Below, one piece after another: positions 1-9,928 of a stretch of DNA of 64,000 bases. Origin of the DNA: Dactylorhiza incarnata (Eukaryota; Streptophyta; Magnoliopsida; Asparagales; Orchidaceae). How positions within the stretch are numbered: position 1 is the stretch's first letter; every line of letters begins with the position of its first letter. The DNA lies in contig JAWHQI010000049.1 of NCBI GenBank assembly GCA_033032865.1, forward strand, positions 2,542,001 through 2,606,000, given 5' to 3'. Made by a program: the position numbers and the translations under genes. Below the pieces are notes generated by a model. The model did not search any database. It saw only the letters and a list, made by a program, of their open reading frames with translations, and was not told where the DNA came from.

Positions 1-617
1 TTGCAAGGATTCGACGCCGTCTTCAGAGCTTCATATTTATGGAGTTTCATATCTGAATTTCTATTTGTATTTTATCTTATCATTATATAATCGGAGGAGG
101 AAATCGCAGCCTTGTGCGTGGCGTCTAAGTCCATACATGGCTTAGGGGAAATTGCCGCCTTGCGTGTGGCGTCTAGGTCCTTGAGTGGCTTAGAAGGAAA
201 TCGCCGGCTTGCGCGTGGCGTCTAGGTCCTTGTGTGGCTTAGGAGTAAATCGTCGCCTTGTGTGCAGCGTCTAGATCAAGGAGAGATTTAGGGGGAGGCT
301 AGTAGTTAGATCTAGGAAGACATACGCTATAGTTGGCCAATCCTTGGTTGAAGGCCTGGTAAATTAAAAAGAAGTTTATTTTTATCATAGCCTTGATCTT
401 AAGCTTTATTAAGATCAATAATTCTTTGTATTCATCACTTGTGAAAATAAAATTTGATTTCCAATTTCCTCATGATTTTCTAAGTGATTATTTTGGTTGT
501 GCAAAAATCTACTTGTTTATCATTGCAAAATTATCTTAATATTTTAGAAAAATTCAAAGAAAATATTAGCCCTTATTCACCCCCCCCCCCCCTCTAAGGG
601 CGCCGCAACATCCAACA
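1..617 (+). repeat. 5' LTR of element A, 3' portion only
   Basis: This is the downstream half of the 5' LTR of a copia element that begins outside the window. It ends in TCCAACA, followed two bases later by a tRNA-Met type primer site. From about position 86 it aligns by eye with the complete 3' LTR at 5777-7031. It contains the 49-bp tandem repeats, the TTATTCAC run and a run of 13 C at 580-592. Bases 1-85 do not match the partner LTR. They look more like the LTRs of family C around the words CTTCAGAG and GGAGTTTCAT. Confidence 0.85.
101..295 (+). repeat. Four tandem 48-49 bp repeats in LTR A
   Basis: Units start near 101, 149, 198 and 247. Each reads roughly AAATCGCCGCCTTG, then GTGGCGTCTAGGTCC, then GTGGCTTAGG. 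The last unit is diverged and runs into GGAGAGATTTAGG. The partner LTR carries the same four units from about 6518. LTRs of family C carry two related, longer units (CCTTGTGTTGGCGACTAG), so the repeat predates the split of the two families. Confidence 0.85.
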
Positions 618-619
618 CT

Positions 620-631
620 TGGTATCAGAGC
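620..631 (+). other. Primer binding site of element A
   Basis: TGGTATCAGAGC lies two bases after the LTR end. This sequence complements the 3' end of plant initiator tRNA-Met and is the usual primer site of many copia elements. It fixes the element as running left to right and marks the start of its internal region. Confidence 0.9.
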
Positions 632-646
632 GTAGGTTATTCCAAT

Positions 647-2053
647 ATGGCTTCACAACCGGGAATAATGGCGCTTCATGATCTCGCATCTTCTAGAGGG
701 GGAAATTTTTATTAAAATGAAAAATCATTATCACCACCATTATTTATGGGTGAAAATTATAATGGGTGGAAAACTCTTATGGAAAAATTTCTTAAATCTT
801 TGGATATTGAAGTTTGGAGAATTACTATTAAAATTCCCCCAAGTATTCTAAATAAAAATGAAATATTTTTAAATGCCAAATCTATGAATAGTCTATATTG
901 AGCTCTAGATCAAAATATTTTCAAACTTGTTTATACGCTTCCTACTGCTTTTGAAGTTTGGAAATTTCTTGAGAATACTTATAGTCTTCCTTCCACAGAT
1001 GGTGAAAAAGAGCAATTCTTTTTGGATTCAAGCAAAGAAATCGATGAGGACTCATGCTTGGAGGAAGATCTATCTAAGAGAGAAGAATGTAACGTCACAA
1101 TATTGGACTCAAATGATGGCAACAAATCAAGCAAAAGAGAAGGTGAAAACTCAACTATGGAAGAGGAATGCGAAGAAAATGTCAATGGAACCTTTGGTTC
1201 AAATCTTGTCTCATCCCATAGCAAGGTAAGAAAATCAAAACATTCTCTTTTTGTATCAAATTCTACTTCTACATTTTGTATGCTTGAAATTGCTAAACGT
1301 AAAATTTTAAAGTTGAGAAATGTTAATTCCAAACTACGTTTAGAAAATAAATCTTTAAAAGCAAACGCTAAAGTAGAATCTCATATTGATGTGTCAAATT
1401 CTCTTTCAGGATCTTTAAGTGAAAATGCTAAACCTTGTTTTGATTATAATTCTTTTAAAGAAGAACTCAAGGTCTTAGAAAAAGGACTTTTAATTTCAAA
1501 AGAGCATAATGAAAAATTGATAAAAGAAAATGATAATTTAAAGGATAAACTAGAATCATTAAAATTGTTTATTGAAAATTTTTCATGTGATAAAAATTCT
1601 CTTAACTCTAGTTTATTAAGAAATCTAAATTTAAAAAGTTTTACTCCACATATTATGAGTATGTATAAAAGGAAGAGTGAAAATGATAAGCAACTTAATT
1701 GTAGTTTGAAAAACAATTTCAAAACTCATAAATCTTCAATGCTTTGTTTTTCAAATAACTATCATCATCTTTCACAAAATCATTTATCTCTCAAATTGAA
1801 TGTTAACAAATTTCCTATCAATAATACGTTGAAAACTCACTGCATTTATAAGCCATAATTTCATGAGCATGGAAATTTGAAACATATTCAACCAAGGTAT
1901 GAATGGAGACCCAAAATTAAAAATGAAACACTAACTCCACCTATAAGGGCTCATTCATCCTTGTCTCCCCATAAAACATCACGCAATATTTGGGTACCCA
2001 AAGGAACCATCACGCTTGGTCCCCTTTGGATACCAAAATCACTTATTCACTAG
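647..2053 (+). pseudogene. gag: Broken gag of element A
   Basis: One reading frame can be followed from an ATG 16 bases after the primer site to a TAG at 2051. It is interrupted by TAA at 713, TGA at 899 and TAA at 1856. The start (MASQPGIMALHDLA) and the words GENYNGWK and DIEVWRI match the gag start of family C and other copia capsid proteins. The middle is rich in Lys, Glu, Asn and Ser with a heptad-like, probably coiled-coil stretch around 1270-1600. The end reads IWVPKG, which in copia elements precedes the protease. No CCHC zinc knuckle and no protease DSG motif follow, so the gene stops just before pol would begin. It would have encoded the particle protein. At least three nonsense changes make it non-functional. 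No other gene lies in this element. Confidence 0.75.
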
Positions 2054-4401
2054 GATTCATAAAATTGCTTGAAGTAGAAATAAATCAAAATGAAATTTTT
2101 AATATTCTACTTCATGATATGCTTAATTTCTTTTTCGTTTATTTATTTTTATTTTTGAGCCAACACGCTAAGGTCGCTTAGATATGTTATGCAATATGAC
2201 TTTCACATTTCAAGACTAATGTTTAACAATTCAAATTGAATTAAATTGAATATAAAGTCATAAAGTTTTTCAAGTGAGCTATCTTTTTTTCTAAAGTTTT
2301 ATCTTTTTTAAATCCAACGCCTATAAATGTCTTATTTTATCATTATAAATTGAATGATAAATTTGTTAAGTGATATTATCAAGACTAATGAAATTACTTT
2401 CAAAAATGGATTTGAATGGGCTTTTAGGGGGTCTTAGGCTAAAATATTAAATGCACAACTTACTGTATATTTGTCTAATTTCTTTGTTGTATATAATAGA
2501 CCCTATATTTAAAAATCACGTTCTAGAAAAATCAGAATTGAAAAATTACAAGAATGATGAATATGATTTCACATACTCCACTATGATCTATTAATATCCT
2601 ATGCTAAAATTCACTATTATCATATATCATAACTCATGATCTATCAATAATTATCATAAATCAACTATCTCTATCAACCTTAGGATTTATGAAATATATG
2701 ATGGTTATTGGTATTAGAGTTTCATATCTTATTTTGTGTGTGTGATGTGCATCTCTATTGTATGCATGTATCTCATTATATTTAGACCTTAAAATTAACT
2801 TGACATTAACAAGATGAAATCAAATAGAATTGCCTCTTCATTCTAGGTCTATAAATTTTCAAAACTCTATAATTGATTACATGCAAACCAATTATATATA
2901 TTTAGCATATTTTGCATAACATCCAAATTCATTATCCTAATTGCACCTTTTGGTATATGCTCAATTTAGTGTCTATGCTAGGATTATCAATATAGTGGCA
3001 TGCTAAAGGTAGAGAAATTTTGAGCTTTAAAATTCATGAGTACAATGTGGATTCAAAATCCCTATATGTTCTAAAACTAAAACAAACTCGTGTTTTATGA
3101 ATCAATCCTTAGACTAAAACGCTTAGTATATCCATAATCATTAACCCATGACTTGTGTCTCACAATAGCAAGGTTGTAGGATTGTGTGCATTAGAGACCT
3201 AACCTCTAAGTCATGTCTTGTCCTTAACCAGGGAGGGTTCCAGTAGGGCCTTGCGAGGCACTGAGGGGAAAGAGTGCTAGGTTGAGTGTCGTCTTTTTTA
3301 TGCATATGTGATTAACACCCCAATCTACCGCATGTGTGCAGCTCCTCATGCCCATCCGTCACTTAGTTCAGGGCTAGAGTGTAGTCATGTAGTTAAGGTA
3401 TCTTGATCTTAGATATACTTATATTATATTCATTGCATGAACATCATCTCACTCTTTATACTTAAATCATGCATATTATTTTTGTTCTATCTTTGCATCT
3501 TGTGTTTGCATATTTGATTATTTTGAGCTTTAATGATAAAACACAAGTATTTGAAAAAGCATCGAAAACATGCTTAAAAGAGCCTTCAAATCATCTCTAA
3601 AAAGTCTGAAATTTCAACTGAAGGAAGGCCTCTTTATAATACAAATGAATTTTGAAAAACATTTTTCAAAAAATTAAGAAATTCAGTTCTGTTTTGGCGT
3701 TAAGAAGCTAACGCCTGGCGTTGGCCCCTTTGCTATAAAATTTTTTCTTTTTGGAAAAATTTCTGTTTTGTATATGCATTATTTTGGGTTTATTTAAATT
3801 TGAATATTTTAAAACAAATACAAAATTACAAAACAATTTTAAAGAACAAAAATATGTTTTTCTCTTTATGTGTGATTATTGTTTTGTACTTATATAAAAA
3901 TTAAAAAATATTTAAATATTGATTGTTATTCATTGACATTGTCAAGGATGATTAATTATATCAATTAAAAATTAAATACAATGTTTAATTTAACTTTCAA
4001 GTTTCTTAAAAAACATTGTTTTGTATTTATCATGCCTTGAAAATTATATTGTTATCTGCAATGAAATTGATTGTAGATAAACATGTGTATAAACGCTTAG
4101 CATGCCTCTAAGTATGAGTAATGTATTATGTTTGATAATGAATTATTCACTCACTTATTTTTGATAATTTACATGTGTTTACAATCTACTTGCATGATTG
4201 TGTAGTGTAATAAAATAAATAATTAAAATGCCTAAATAGATTACGTACACAACATTGAATTGGTTATTACAATTCTTTGTCTTTCATACACTTATTCTTT
4301 AGAGAAATGTGGTTGAAAATGCGATGTTTGTAAAACAAGTGAATTCAGAGTCCTTAGTCACTAAACTAAAAAACAAATAATAAATGGCAAGGATAACACC
4401 A

Positions 4402-4461
4402 CCAAGCACTACTCACCCTCCTGATAAGTGCAAATGAGCATTGTGAGGTTTAGCACCTTGG
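4402..4461 (+). other. Stem-loop motif, copy 1 in element A
   Basis: Outer arms CCAAG (4402-4406) and CTTGG (4457-4461) enclose inner arms CCTC (4417-4420) and GAGG (4445-4448) and a conserved CTGATAAG loop segment. The same layout occurs at 4571-4631, 50890-50950 and, on the minus strand, 55125-55185. Confidence 0.6.
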
Positions 4462-4570
4462 AAATAATTGTAAAGTGTCTTGTAGCAAACAATTTATATA
4501 TCACTTCTCTTAGTATATCGGATCACAAATAAAATTTGAAAATAATGCTAAAAAGTATAAACGTGATCCC

Positions 4571-4631
4571 CCAAGCACTACTTTGCACCCTGATAAGTCT
4601 TAATAAGCATTGTGTGTGCAGAGTACCTTGG
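4571..4631 (+). other. Stem-loop motif, copy 2 in element A
   Basis: Outer arms are CCAAG and CTTGG. The inner arms are TGCAC (4584-4588) and GTGCA (4616-4620), where other copies have AACCTC and GAGGTT. Both sides of the stem differ and pairing is retained, which is what compensatory change in a folded RNA looks like. CTGATAAGTCTTAATAAGCATTG, conserved in the other copies, lies between (only its key words CTGATAAG and AGCATTG are invariant). Confidence 0.6.
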
Positions 4632-5336
4632 TAGTTGTACTCTTTATTCATGTGCATTGAAATATTATGGAAGTAATAGCATTTGTGTATTTTAATGTTG
4701 AGTTATTTCATTTTATATGTCATGTGTTTTTGATTGATTCATTTGTATGCTTTATCAAAACACTATTTTGTACACATCATTATCTTACATAAAACTCATA
4801 CTCATGAGAATTGGATCCTAATGCTCATCTACACTATTCTCTACAAACTTCAGAAATGCACTAGATAACAAAGCATGACCGCTACAATGTTTATGTTTAC
4901 TTGAAATGCAAATTCTATTACATTGTAGTTTTTGTATCTTTTCTTGATATTTTAAAATCATGCTTGAAATTTTATCCTAATGGAATATCATCTCTTGAAT
5001 CTTTAACTCAAACATCAACTTTTCAAAATTAAAACTCTTTATCCTTTAAATGATTTTATCTTCTAAAAATGATGTTTATGTTTAAGAGTGTTTAATATAT
5101 TCTTCTGCTAAGCTTACTACTTATGCTCTTTCATGACTTTTTTTTCAACAAGTGGTATCTTAAAATAAGAATGCTTATCTTATCATTTCAGCTATGTTGC
5201 TTACTACTTTATGTTCCATCATGCTTATATTTTTCTCAACAAGGAGTATTTAACAAGCTTTATATTGCATCATATTTTTCTTCTCAACATAAATCATTTA
5301 AATTTTTATTCACCTAAACCCTCTTTTGATACTACC

Positions 5337-5776
5337 AAAAGGGGAGATTAAATTGCATAAATCTAACATTTAGGGGAAGTACATTAAAAATTCATAAGAA
5401 GTATTTATGTAGGGGGAGTAATCATATAGGAGGTGCATTCTTTATCATGTGCTCGATCATGACAATCCTTCAATAAGTGATTCCTAACCACTTAGTAGAT
5501 ATACACTCATCCCTACCCGCTTTTGCTAATAACAAAGGGGGAGAAGAAATTGAGAAATCTAGTAAAATAGATATTTACGGGGAGTAGTTTATAAGAGAAC
5601 ACTTATGTAGGGGGAGAACATGATATAGAAAGAGTATGCATTATCGCTTTCAATTCTATCACGATCCTAATATGTTATTCATGCATATCTTATTACCGCA
5701 CTTATCTATAAACACAAATTGTCTTAATCTCACTAATTTCTCATACTGGTATTTGTTATTATCAAAAGGGGGAGAT
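5337..5776 (+). other. Five polypurine tracts before the 3' LTR of A
   Basis: AAAAGGGGAG, AGGGGGAG, AAAGGGGGAG, AGGGGGAG and finally AAAAGGGGGAGAT occur at about 5337, 5411, 5534, 5609 and 5765. The last abuts the LTR and would prime plus-strand synthesis. Several are preceded by a TTTTGATA/TATTATCA-like lead. Multiple tracts of this kind are, as I recall, a hallmark of Sireviruses. Confidence 0.8.
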
Positions 5777-6090
5777 TGTTGGAGCTTGCGTTCCGCATCT
5801 CTTGGTTTGAGAATAACAAATACCATGATATATTTGATCTAGTATTTTGTATGTTTATAGTGTCCAGGTTATACAGGTTGAATGAGGAGACAAGTCCTCG
5901 TTCATGGGCATGATCCAAGAGTGTGTACACTTTAGAAAAAGCAAAAGGATGAGTTTTGTGTGCTGATCTTAAAATGGCCATAACTTTCAATCCATGAAGA
6001 GTTACGGAACGGTCCACCCCATTTCGGAGATGAGAATGACTCCATCTATAGTCTAGAGAAGTTTTAGATGGCAAAAATGAAGAGGAGGTA

Positions 6091-6330
6091 TCGGATTCCG
6101 ACATCTAGATGTCGGAATCCGACAGCGAAATGACGTCAGCATGACGACGGGCATGTTCTGCACGATTTGCACGAAGAATAGTTATATGCACTGTCGGAAT
6201 TCCGACATCGATGTCGTCGACGATAGCTCCACGGCCATCAAATCTCGCGGAAACATCGCATTCATGGGACACATGGTAGCCGGAGAAGATAACGCTGGCG
6301 TACGATATCTAGATATCAGATTCCGACAGC
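6091..6330. promoter_or_regulatory. Palindrome cluster upstream of TATA in LTR A
   Basis: 6091-6122 is a perfect 32-bp palindrome with arms built on TCGGATTCCGACATCT. 6192-6207 (TGTCGGAATTCCGACA), 6203-6216 (CGACATCGATGTCG), 6214-6223 (TCGTCGACGA) and 6304-6317 (GATATCTAGATATC) are also perfect palindromes, three of them overlapping. All lie in U3 just before the TATA box, where enhancer or silencer sites would sit. Confidence 0.75.
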
Positions 6331-6336
6331 GAAAAA

Positions 6337-6343
6337 TATAAAT
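6337..6343 (+). promoter_or_regulatory. TATA box of LTR A
   Basis: TATAAAT lies about 560 bp into the LTR, immediately after the palindrome cluster. Transcription would be expected to start about 30 bp downstream. Confidence 0.6.
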
Positions 6344-7031
6344 TGGTTCATTTTTCTGTGGAGAACAGTTTTTCCATCATTTGGAGTACCTATACCTGAG
6401 TGCATTCTGTCTAGAGAGCTCCAGAACTCCGAGAACTCCCATTTTGGCAAGAACGTTCAGGAGCAAAGAAGAGACAGTGTGCTACTTCTTAGGCAATCAT
6501 TTTATAATCGGAGGAGGAAATCACATCCATGTGCGTGGCGTCTAAGTCCATATGTGGCTTAGGGGAAATCGTCGTCTTGCGCGTGGCGTATAGGTCCTTG
6601 TGTGGCTTAGAAGGAAATCGCCGCCTTGCGCATGGCGTCTAGGTCCTTTTGTGGCTTAGGAGTAAATCGCTACCTTGGGTGCAGCGTCTAGATCATGGAG
6701 AGATCTAGGGGGAGGCTAGTTGTTAGATCTAGGAAGACATACGCTATAGCCGGCCGGTCCTTGGTTGAAGGACCGGTAAATTAAAAAGAAGTTTATTTTT
6801 ATCATAGCCTTGATCTTAAGCTTTATTAAGATCAATAATTCTTTGTATTCATCACTTGTGAAAATAAAATTTGATTTCCAATTTCCTCATGATTTTCTAA
6901 GTGATTATTTTGGTTGTGCAAAAATCTACTTGTTTATCATTGCAAAATTATCTTAATATTTTAGAAAAATTCAAAGTAAATATTAGCCCTTATTCACCCC
7001 CCCCCCTCTAAGGGCGTCGCAAGATCCAACA

Positions 7032-7215
7032 CATCTCCCCCTGAGCAAAATCTGCATAAAATGGAGCTTGTTCATAGAACTGAAAACATGCATCTTCATC
7101 AGCATTTCCTCTTGAAGCTTGAGCATCTTCAGAAAACAACTCCCCCTGTCAAAAGGTAAAGTATCTCCCCCTTACAAATAGAAGCTTCTTTAATAGATCT
7201 CCCCCTGGCGAGTTT
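7032..7215 (-). other. Polypurine tract region of B'
   Basis: On the minus strand, GGGGGAG-type tracts occur at about 7034-7044, 7140-7148, 7166-7175 and 7199-7208. The first of these touches the end of element A. In element B the equivalent tract (38429-38443) touches the 3' LTR, so the B' LTR should have begun here. Confidence 0.65.
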
Positions 7216-7369
7216 CAGGAAGACTTGGAGCTAGGCCCCTAGAAGAAGGGACATTTGAGGAGGTAGGGAAGGATGCAATCTGATTTCCAGAAATTTGATC
7301 TAATAATGTTGTTGTATTCTTTGACATAAGGATGTGTACCCATTCCTTTATTACTGCTACTGGGAGTTT

Positions 7370-7620
7370 GATTCTGACACCAATTTAAAGGGTAAGCTTT
7401 GATTCTGATACCAATAGAAAGTTCAGGTTTTCTGATATTGAACTTGCAATTTCATTTGTATTCTCTGTCTTCAGAGTGTAAACTCATTCTTTTATTTTTG
7501 TAACTGATACCAATTGAAGTCCTCTAATATCAGTTGAGGTCTCTGATAGTTTGATACCAATTGAATACCAATTGAAAGTGACCTCTGGTATCAGTTGAGG
7601 TCTCTGATATCAAAAGAAAA
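7370..7620. repeat. Dispersed copies of a primer-site/LTR-edge sequence
   Basis: The word CTGATACCAATTGAAAG, which in B and B' spans the primer site and first LTR bases, recurs in degenerate form at 7372, 7403, 7503, 7550 and 7565. It recurs again at 9853 next to the true site at 9915. A reverse version (TGGTATCAGTTGAGG) lies at about 7587. No coding content is seen between 7216 and 8000. Confidence 0.5.
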
Positions 7621-7999
7621 TGAGTTTGATCATGGTGGTGAATGACTTCTTAAGTTGTTGTTCTTCAAACAGTTGAAGAATATTTTGGAAGAAATGACTG
7701 CTTGAGATAGTGATTCTGTACCTACAAAATGTCTCTGGTAGAGGTGGTGTTCCTCTCCTCATTTAATAGGTTAGTTCCAACAATGCATGGACTCTTCTAT
7801 TTTAAGGGTAGATTTATTATAAACCCAATATGCTTTATTAGAAGGAAAACATCCTAGATTTTGCTTTAATATGATTCCATAAATATGATGAGTTGCTACA
7901 GCTTTTAATGGATTCTAAGGAATTTTTAAATAGGGAATTTTTTTTATTAGCTTTGAATTGCTATAGCTGTTAATGGATTCTAAGGAATTTTTGTCTTCT

Positions 8000-8110
8000 C
8001 AAAAATAAATTGCCTGATACCTTCCTTCTTATAGAATTCTCTCATCAGAAGAGATTCAAAACTCAGTGCCATGATCATTTCTGATCAAAGAAACTAGAGT
8101 AGAATGCTCA
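8000..8110 (-). pseudogene. Integrase remnant of B'
   Basis: Minus-strand translation of 8059-8085 reads IRNDHGTEF, matching the integrase catalytic Asp block (IRSDH..EF in the other elements of this window). A stop codon follows directly. Sequence on both sides cannot be aligned to integrase by eye, so this is a small island left by deletions. It shows that B' once had pol and that its gag and LTR are not an independent short element. Confidence 0.6.
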
Positions 8111-8421
8111 AATCTTGATGGACCTGAGAAAGACTGTAGGAACATGAAGTTATCTGACTTTGTTCTTAAGATAAGAAAATTTAAGTGAATCTTATAAATT
8201 TTTGTTTGATTACAATTGGAGTTAAAAGATTTATAATAGGTTTAAGCATTGCCTTATAGTTAGTTATATTGGCTTTTGTATTTGTTAATTGTTTTACCAA
8301 TTGAAATTTTCTTTTACCAATTGAATGTTTTCTATTATGATCATTAAAATATATGTTTGATACCAATTTAAATTTTTCTTGATAATCATTAAGATATATG
8401 TTTGATAAACTATTCTGATTT

Positions 8422-8635
8422 TGTCGATCTTGGGTTGACAAAGTACAGTGATTTCGTTGATCTCTGATTAAAGAATAGTTATATTTATTTTCTGTGTTCA
8501 GAGTTTGTTGAACTCTGATTCGTTGAGCTCTGATTATAAGAAAATTATGTTTGATTTCTGTGTCCGGCTTTCGTCGATCTCTGTTCGACGAAGTCATTTG
8601 ATTTCGTCGATCTCTGTTCGACGAATTTTGTTGAA
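8422..8635. repeat. TTCGTCGA/TTCGACGAA cluster in B' interior
   Basis: Repeated TTCGTCGATCTCTG and GTTCGACGAA words, some decayed to TTGTCGATCT or CGTTGATCTC, fill this stretch between the end of gag and the integrase trace. The B' LTR holds the same words at 11073-11548. Any apparent frame across it is a by-product of the repeats. Confidence 0.7.
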
Positions 8636-8660
8636 CACACAAAATTTCAGTGATTTTTAC

Positions 8661-9771
8661 TTAGTCTTCTGCTACTTCTTTTTCCTTAGTATAGACAAAT
8701 TTTATAGATGTAGTTGGACTATTTTTCTTTTGAATATGAGATATATTAGATGAAAATCTTATGCTATGTTTGCTGCCATTTAATCTGGCATTGTTAGTGC
8801 TTGTGAAATTCATTAATTTGATATTTCTTTCATTAAGAGTTTGTTCAAACAATTTAGCCTTAATTGAATTATTTTTTAAAGGAATAATTTGATCTTCTGA
8901 TGTTTTTAAAGTATTTTCAGAAGTTAAGTTGTTTATTTCTGTTAACTTTGTTCTAAAAGATGTGATTTCTTTCTCAGATTCAATTAAATCTAAGCAGAAA
9001 ATTTTTAAACCATCTTTGAAATTAGTGGAATTAAAATCAAGGTTAGATACTACTTGATCTGCATCATTTTTAGATTCTGATTCTTCAGAATTGTTTCCTA
9101 AGGCATTGGTAGTCATCATGCAGAAGGTTCTTTCATCTGCATCATCTTCATCATCACTGGAACTGGATGAAGATGCATGATCTGAATCATTGTATGAGTC
9201 ATATATAGCCATCAAGCACTGATCTTTTCATTTGCATCATTTTCATCTTCAGATGAACTGGATGATGACTTTGTATCTGCATCACTTGAGGTGGAAGATG
9301 ACTTTGTATCTGCATCACTCTCATCTTTATCAGATTCAAATTCTGCATCTGAGTTGTGGAATGAGCCATTTATGGTCATCATGCAGAAGTCTCTAGCCTT
9401 TTGTTCTTCTTCTTCTTCACTTGACTAGATGATGGTTTTGTATCATAAATACAGAAAGTGGAAGAAGGTTCAGCTACCATCCTTGTGAGGGAGTTCCAGA
9501 TGCCTCTTGTTGAAGTGCAATCAGCAACTCTTTGAAGAATGCCATTTGACATTGATTGAGCTAGTATTTTCATAGCCTTGGCATCAGCACTCTTCAGCTT
9601 CTTTTGAGCATCTTTTGATGTTGATGAAGTTGGAGGTCCTGTCAAAATGACATTGAAAATATCATCATCAATCGTGTTCATGTACATTCTAATCCTTGCC
9701 TTCCATAGTGCAAACTTACTGAGATTGCACATAGGAGGTCTTGTGCTAGAATATTCTTTGTTCTGTGCCAT
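8661..9771 (-). pseudogene. gag: Broken gag of B'
   Basis: Minus-strand frame starting at 9771 (MAQNKEYSSTRPPMCNL, then KFALWKARIRMYMNTIDDD) clearly matches the gag start of element B. It departs from gag after about residue 100 and stops at 9379. A second frame, 9215-8661, resembles the C-terminal part of B's gag (FCLDLIESEKEI). The central capsid part and zinc knuckle are missing. Between them the DNA has expanded: the words CATCATGCAGAAG or CATCAAGCACTG recur at about 9114, 9209 and 9375, each followed by a run coding for Ser, Asp and Glu (for example HASSSSSSDDEDDADE). The product would have been the particle protein. With the deletion, the repeat expansion and the frame breaks it is a pseudogene. 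Confidence 0.7.
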
Positions 9772-9914
9772 GAGTTTTAAAAAACTCTAAAATAAATTAA
9801 GATCTAATTAATCTTTTTGATTCAGGTGTTAGCCTGTAAAGAACCAACTACCCTCTGATACCAATTGAAAGTCAATTGAATATCAGTTGAAAGTGAGTTG
9901 ATATAATCAACCAC

Positions 9915-9926
9915 GCTTTGATACCA
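9915..9926 (-). other. Primer binding site of B'
   Basis: GCTTTGATACCA reads TGGTATCAAAGC on the minus strand, one base off the usual TGGTATCAGAGC. It lies two bases from the LTR. An extra near-copy sits at 9852-9863. Confidence 0.75.
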
Positions 9927-9928
9927 AT

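Larger units (their letters stand above)
2054..5336 (+). other. Long non-coding interior of element A
   Basis: About 3.3 kb of AT-rich sequence without any protease, integrase or reverse transcriptase motif in any frame that I could recognise. It is not random. From about 4080 it shares blocks with the 3' non-coding region of family C (50183-51854), including CATGCCTCTAAGTATGAGTA, TTTGATAAT near CACTCACT, and two copies of a stem-loop. It also has an inverted repeat GGCGTTA/TAACGCC at 3697-3716. This suggests a gag-only, non-autonomous derivative of a C-like element. Confidence 0.65.
5777..7031 (+). repeat. 3' LTR of element A (1,255 bp)
   Basis: It starts TGTTGG directly after the polypurine tract and ends CCAACA. 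U3 contains a cluster of perfect palindromes (6091-6317) followed by a TATA box at 6337. Then come the four 49-bp repeats, TTATTCAC and ten C (6997-7006). The flank to the right begins CATCT. The matching left target duplication is outside the window, so the insertion site cannot be confirmed. Confidence 0.9.

Noticed and set aside
620..631. Initiator tRNA-Met gene
   Set aside because: Only the 12-base primer site is present. No cloverleaf arms surround it.
7216..8000. Reverse transcriptase remnant in B'
   Set aside because: I searched both strands for YVDD, QMDVK and ADIFTKP words and found none. Only the small integrase island at 8059-8085 is readable.
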